A stretch of 64,000 nt of DNA, taken from NCBI GenBank assembly GCA_001051155.2, contig JYIP02000006.1:1-64000 (forward strand), written 5' to 3'. Made by a program: the position numbers and the translations under genes. Under the pieces are notes generated by a model. The model ran no database searches and had not been told where the DNA came from. It saw only the letters and a program-made list of their open reading frames with translations. Positions within the stretch are counted from its first letter, which is position 1, and every line of letters begins with the position of its first letter. This DNA is from Chrysoporthe austroafricana. Taxonomy: Eukaryota > Ascomycota > Sordariomycetes > Diaporthales > Cryphonectriaceae. Positions 59,701 through 64,000 of this stretch are shown piece by piece.

Positions 59701-62700
59701 TAGCGGACTTTAATTATAGCAGCATAAGCTGGACAGCTTGCTATTAAAATTATTGCTTACTGTACTTTTTAGCGAAAAAAGGTTTAGAATAGTTTTTATA
59801 AAAGCTTAAAGGATAAAAGCAATTCGCTATAAAAAGGAAAGGCTTTATTTACGATACGGCTATAAATAGCAGTAATTCCAACTATTCAAATAACCTTTTG
59901 GACGCTAAGGAAAAAGACTTAGGAAGATTTCCTTTGAACTATTACTTTGAACGACAATAAGACGCAATAGTAAAAGAGGAATTCGGCATAATACGAGTTA
60001 ATCTTAAGAATACTTTAGCTTAAGAAGCATAACCCTTAAATCGATTAAACTACTAGCCAAATTTTATAAAAGCAAGCTATACTTACTGAAAAGGTTGCAA
60101 TTAACGGAAAAAGGAAAGTTTTAATTATTAAGGATAGCATTAGGAATATGCGCTTAAATAGGCTTAAATATACTTTTGAAGCAAACGGGCTTATTAAAGG
60201 ACAGGGAAAAGTTACGGATATTTCGAACTTATAGCTATAAGTTAAAAACAGACTAAAAATTCAAGCGATTAGCAATTGACAGAAAATTAATCTAGCGCAA
60301 AATGTTATAAAGCTATATGGACTATAGAACTATAAGGAAATACAGCTCTTAAAACGATAAATATAGAAAGACTATAAAAAGAAATTCGGGCCAATACGCG
60401 ACAAATACCCGAAACTATTAGAAACTAAACCCCGGAAATAACGATAAAAAGCAAGCGAAGCAAAGTACGCTTAATAATACCTTTTATTCTTCCAAATTTC
60501 CAAAAACGAAAAAAGACTGCTATTAGAATTCAAGAATATACTAAAAGAATATTACGAATTCAAGAAACTATAGCAAAGGAAATTTGATACTGGCTTATTA
60601 AAATATAGCCCTTTCGACTATAAGATTTTACTGAAAGAAAAGACGAAACCGCAAAACTACTCTATTTACAAGCTCGACCAAGCAAAGCTCGAAACATTCA
60701 GAGAATATATCGACAAAAATTTGAAAAAAGGCTATATACGGAAATTACAATTACTCGTAAGATATTCAATCCTATTTGTATTTAAGAAGAACAGCAAATT
60801 ACGACTTTATATAGATTATCGATAATTTAACGACATTATAATCAAAAACCGCTATTCCTTATTATTAATAAAAGAAATGCGAAATCGATTAATAAGAGCA
60901 AATTAGTTTATTATATTCGATTTTAAAGAAAGATACTATTATATTCGAATTAAGGAAAATAATATTTAGAAAATAGCATTCAGGATTCGTTACGGATACT
61001 TTGAATATATAATTTTACTTTTTGAACTAATTAATGCGCCCGTATCCTTCTAAGAGATAATTAACGATATTTTCCGCGAATATTTAAATATTATTATTAT
61101 TATTTACTTTAACGATATTCTTATTTACTCAAAAGATTTCAAATTATATCGATAGCATATACGATAAGTATTATAGATTTTGTAAAATAATAAGTTTCTA
61201 ATTGAACTTAGCAAATATTATTTCCATTAGCAGAAAATTAACTATTTCGGTTATACGATAAAACTAAGCAGGATTAATATACAAAAAAATAAAATCCAAA
61301 TAGTAAAAGAATAGCTTATACCGGAAAAAACTAAAGAAATTAGAATATTCCTCGGCTATGCTAACTTTTATTGATAATTTATCCGAAATTATAATAAAAT
61401 CGCACGACTTTTTACGGATCTTACGAAAAAAAACTAGAAATTCGAATAGATATAAAAAGTATAAAAAGCATTTAATAAAATCAAAAAACGAGTAATATTA
61501 GAACCCATACTTTGCGAAACAAACCCAAATAAGCTATTTGAAATCGAAACCGATATATCAGATTACGTATTCGGAAGACAATTTGGTTAACGAGATAATT
61601 AAAGACGCTTTAGGATCGTAAGCAACTTTTCAAAAAAGTTAAATAGCCCAGAATTCAATTATAGCATTTCAAATAAAGAATTAATAGCGATTGTAAAAGC
61701 ATTCGAAAAATAACAGCATTACTTAATTAGAGCCAAATACTAAATTACAATGCATTCTAACTATAAGAATCTAATAATATTTATAACGATAAAGGTCTTA
61801 AATAAATAACAAGTTAAGTGGGCGGAATTCCTTTTACAATTCGATCTGAAAATTGTTTATTGCAAAGGATTAACAGATATTAGAACCTTTTAGGACTAAA
61901 GAAAAGAATTGGAAGAATCTTATAAGAATGCAATAGCTGCAAGAAAAACAAGATTAAATATTACAAGCCTTATAAATTGTTCTAACCGCTCTTTATCCTA
62001 AAAATAGTTTGGCAATCTATTAGCTAAGATTTTATTATTAAGCTACTCTTTTTACGAAAACTTTTAACCAAAATGTAATATAATAGTATTTTAATAATAG
62101 TTTGTAAATTAAGCAAATACGCTTACTTTTTCCTTTATAAGGAAAGCAGCATAGCGGAAGATTTCGTATATATATTTCTTAAAATAATTATAGCTAATTA
62201 TAGTATGCTTAAAGAAGTTATTTCCGATAAGTTATTTCCGATAGAAATAGAAAGTTTATATCAAATTTCTGGACCTTATTTATAAAATTACTCGGAATAT
62301 AATAAAAAATATTTATAGTATTCTACTTATAAACGGATAAATAAATAGAACGAACGAATTAAATTATTAAACAATACTTATAATATTATATAAATTACGA
62401 ATAGAATAATTGTATTAACTTGCTATTATTAATATAATTCGTATATAATAATGCAAATATAAATACGATAAAGAAATTACCGTTTTACGCACTTTATAGC
62501 TATAACTTAATAGCTTATTATAACGAATTATTAAGAGCAAATACAGAAATAGCGGAAAAACGAATCCGGAAAATTAAGAAAATCCAAAAGGAATTTCAGG
62601 AAAAACTGAAATTTATACAAAAAAAAAATAACAAAATATATTAATTCCAAAAGGATTGAAAGATTAATCCTATAAGAAAGGGATAAAATTTATCTTATTC

Positions 62701-63090
62701 GATAAAAAGAATATATCAGAATAATAAAACCTTTTTATTCGTTAAATTATAGAAAACTTAGCTTATTCAGAATTTTAAAAAGAATTTCAGATATTAATTT
62801 CGAATTTGCATTACCTTATAAAATAAGAATTTACCCGGTTTTTTACATTTCGCTTCTCGAATTAATACTAAAAATAATTAGAACGGATAAATCGATATAT
62901 ATCGAAATTAACAAATCGGAATACGAAATCGAACGGATCTTTAAATATTGAAAACTTATTAAGCATAAAGAATACTTAATTAAATAGAAAGGATATCATT
63001 CAAGCGAAAATAGCTAAGAATTAGTTAATAACCTGAATAATGCATAATAAGCATTTAAGAAATATTAAAGAAAACAACTTATTAATTAGC
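59701..63090 (+). pseudogene. Element B pol with two internal deletions
   Basis: The protease region lacks about 1 kb relative to element A (junction near 59,990, corresponding to about 34,848-35,865 of A). RT at about 60.8-61.2 kb has YFND for YxDD near 61,107. About 250-330 bp between RNase H and integrase is also missing (junction near 61,868). Integrase (61.9-62.9 kb) and chromodomain (about 62,925-63,060) follow. Stops throughout. Confidence 0.85.
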
Positions 63091-63175
63091 TAGAAAAACG
63101 ATCAGAAAGATTAAAGACAGTTTTATTCCTTACAGTCGGATCGATATTAAACCAGTCGATATCAGAACCAAACTA

Positions 63176-63690
63176 TTATAAGACAGTATTTAAGTTAAAA
63201 CTTTTAGGAAAAGGACTTTCCGGGATTAGAAATTCCGTATTGCGATACTTAGCCTTTGCTTTACGGCGCTTTTCTGCAGCCTTTTCGGCTTTTAATTTCT
63301 TTAATTCTTCAAGATTGGATAACTTATAGCGGAAAGCCTTAGCTATTCTCTCTTGCCATATTCGTTTCTGTTTCCGCAACCGTATTAGCTTATTTTCTAA
63401 GCTTTCGATTTCGTTTTCCAACTTCTAGAACTAATTGGATACGAAAAAGAGCTCCGCAGCATTAATCGGTTCCAGAATATTATAGCTCGGCTAATTATAC
63501 TAAATGCATTTAAAATAGCGGGACGAATCCTGCTTGAATACTGCGCAAGTTTCCAGACTTAAACGGTTATAGTAGGAATAAAAGCGCATAATAATAGCGT
63601 AATGAATAATCCGAAAGATTAAAGATTTACGCTATTTACTCTTATTAGAACGAAAATTGAAAAACTTAAGTTTTGAAACTCTATTAATTA
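63176..63690 (-). pseudogene. Element B antisense ORF, coiled-coil part open
   Basis: Minus strand. An uninterrupted 81-codon piece (63,176-63,421) starts MENEIESLENKLIRLRKQKR and is strongly coiled-coil-like, then Lys/Ala/Glu-rich. It ends with EFLIPESPFPKSFNL, matching the tail of element A's antisense ORF. The upstream Cys-motif part (to about 63,690) is broken. That the helical part stays open while gag-pol is destroyed may be chance or may reflect fewer Gln/Trp codons. Confidence 0.65.
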
Positions 63691-63781
63691 TCTTAATTAG
63701 AAAAGCGTAATAAGCCGCAAAAATAAGTCGAATTTACTTATAAAGGATTATTAAGGATAATAATTAACGGAAAAAGGATAA

Positions 63782-64000
63782 TATTATAACCCGGCAAAGG
63801 ATCTATGCATGCAGAAAAAGGAAAGAGCTAGCTAAATGCTTTACTCCCAACTTTACTTAAAGGATTCTTTTTCCTTACTCATTTACGTAATCCGGGGTTA
63901 GGGTTGTAAAGCAGGCAAGATCTAGGAATCTGTTCCAGATCTAGCAAATCCAGGATTTGGGAATTTATTCCAGATCTAGCAGATCCAGGATCTGAAAATC
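63782..64000 (+). repeat. Element B 3' LTR, truncated by window end
   Basis: Starts TATTATAACCCGG behind a purine tract (GGAAAAAGGA). Differs from B's 5' LTR in U3: contains GGGTTAGGGTT (63,895-63,905) and a tandem CCAGATCTAGCA(A/G)ATCCAGGAT repeat, like the LTR of element C. Confidence 0.82.

Noticed and set aside
63895..63905. Telomere repeat indicating a chromosome end
   Set aside because: Only a two-unit word inside an LTR, also found in other LTRs of the window; not a telomere tract.

Overview
The window looks like a chromosome segment of a filamentous ascomycete (Pezizomycotina) with a two-compartment genome. About 49 kb is extremely AT-rich DNA with the signature of repeat-induced point mutation (RIP): old coding frames are broken almost only at former CAA, CAG and TGG codons, and CpA/TpG is depleted. 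One ~15 kb island (about 40.4-55.3 kb) has ordinary base composition and intact, intron-bearing genes.

Left AT-rich block (1-33.0 kb). It starts with T-rich low-complexity DNA and an inverted (AATAATA)n microsatellite, followed by a ~179-bp satellite array (3.2-4.9 kb) and a RIP-killed RecQ-type helicase gene on the minus strand (7.2-11 kb; all helicase motifs still traceable). A ~0.5-1 kb repeat (1.0-1.7 and 11.8-12.85 kb) flanks this section directly. Next is a stack of nested Ty3/gypsy chromodomain retrotransposons (12.85-23.1 kb). The outermost of these splits a dead NWD/NACHT NLR gene (23.1-24.4 kb). A dead DUF3435/FluG-domain tyrosine-recombinase gene (25.8-28.4 kb) lies just upstream of the NLR on the same strand. 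DUF3435 plus NLR is a combination typical of Starship giant transposons. Another truncated chromovirus fills 28.9-32.2 kb.

Element A (33,027-40,334) is the best-preserved retrotransposon: two LTRs, a 5-bp target duplication, gag, protease, RT, RNase H, integrase, chromodomain and, antisense behind the chromodomain, a small Cys-motif/coiled-coil ORF that recurs in four copies of the family. RIP damage is visibly lighter at its right end, where it borders the island.

The island is a compact polyketide cluster: a small MoaF/calycin-like protein (minus), a PhyH-type Fe(II)/2-oxoglutarate dioxygenase (plus), an alpha/beta hydrolase (minus), a reducing PKS (plus; KS-AT-DH-degenerate MT-KR-ACP, with no ER and no release domain; 2,099 aa after splicing four introns) and an MFS exporter (plus; 566 aa, eight introns). 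Inferred pathway: the PKS builds a partly reduced chain, the hydrolase may release or transfer it, the dioxygenase and MoaF-like protein may tailor it, and the MFS protein exports the product. No cluster regulator is visible.

Right AT-rich block (55.3-64 kb): a Fot1/pogo-like transposon fragment cut by an LTR element, a solo LTR with perfect 5-bp target duplication, a repeat also present inverted at 2 kb, and a nearly complete chromovirus (from 58,176) whose 3' LTR runs off the window.
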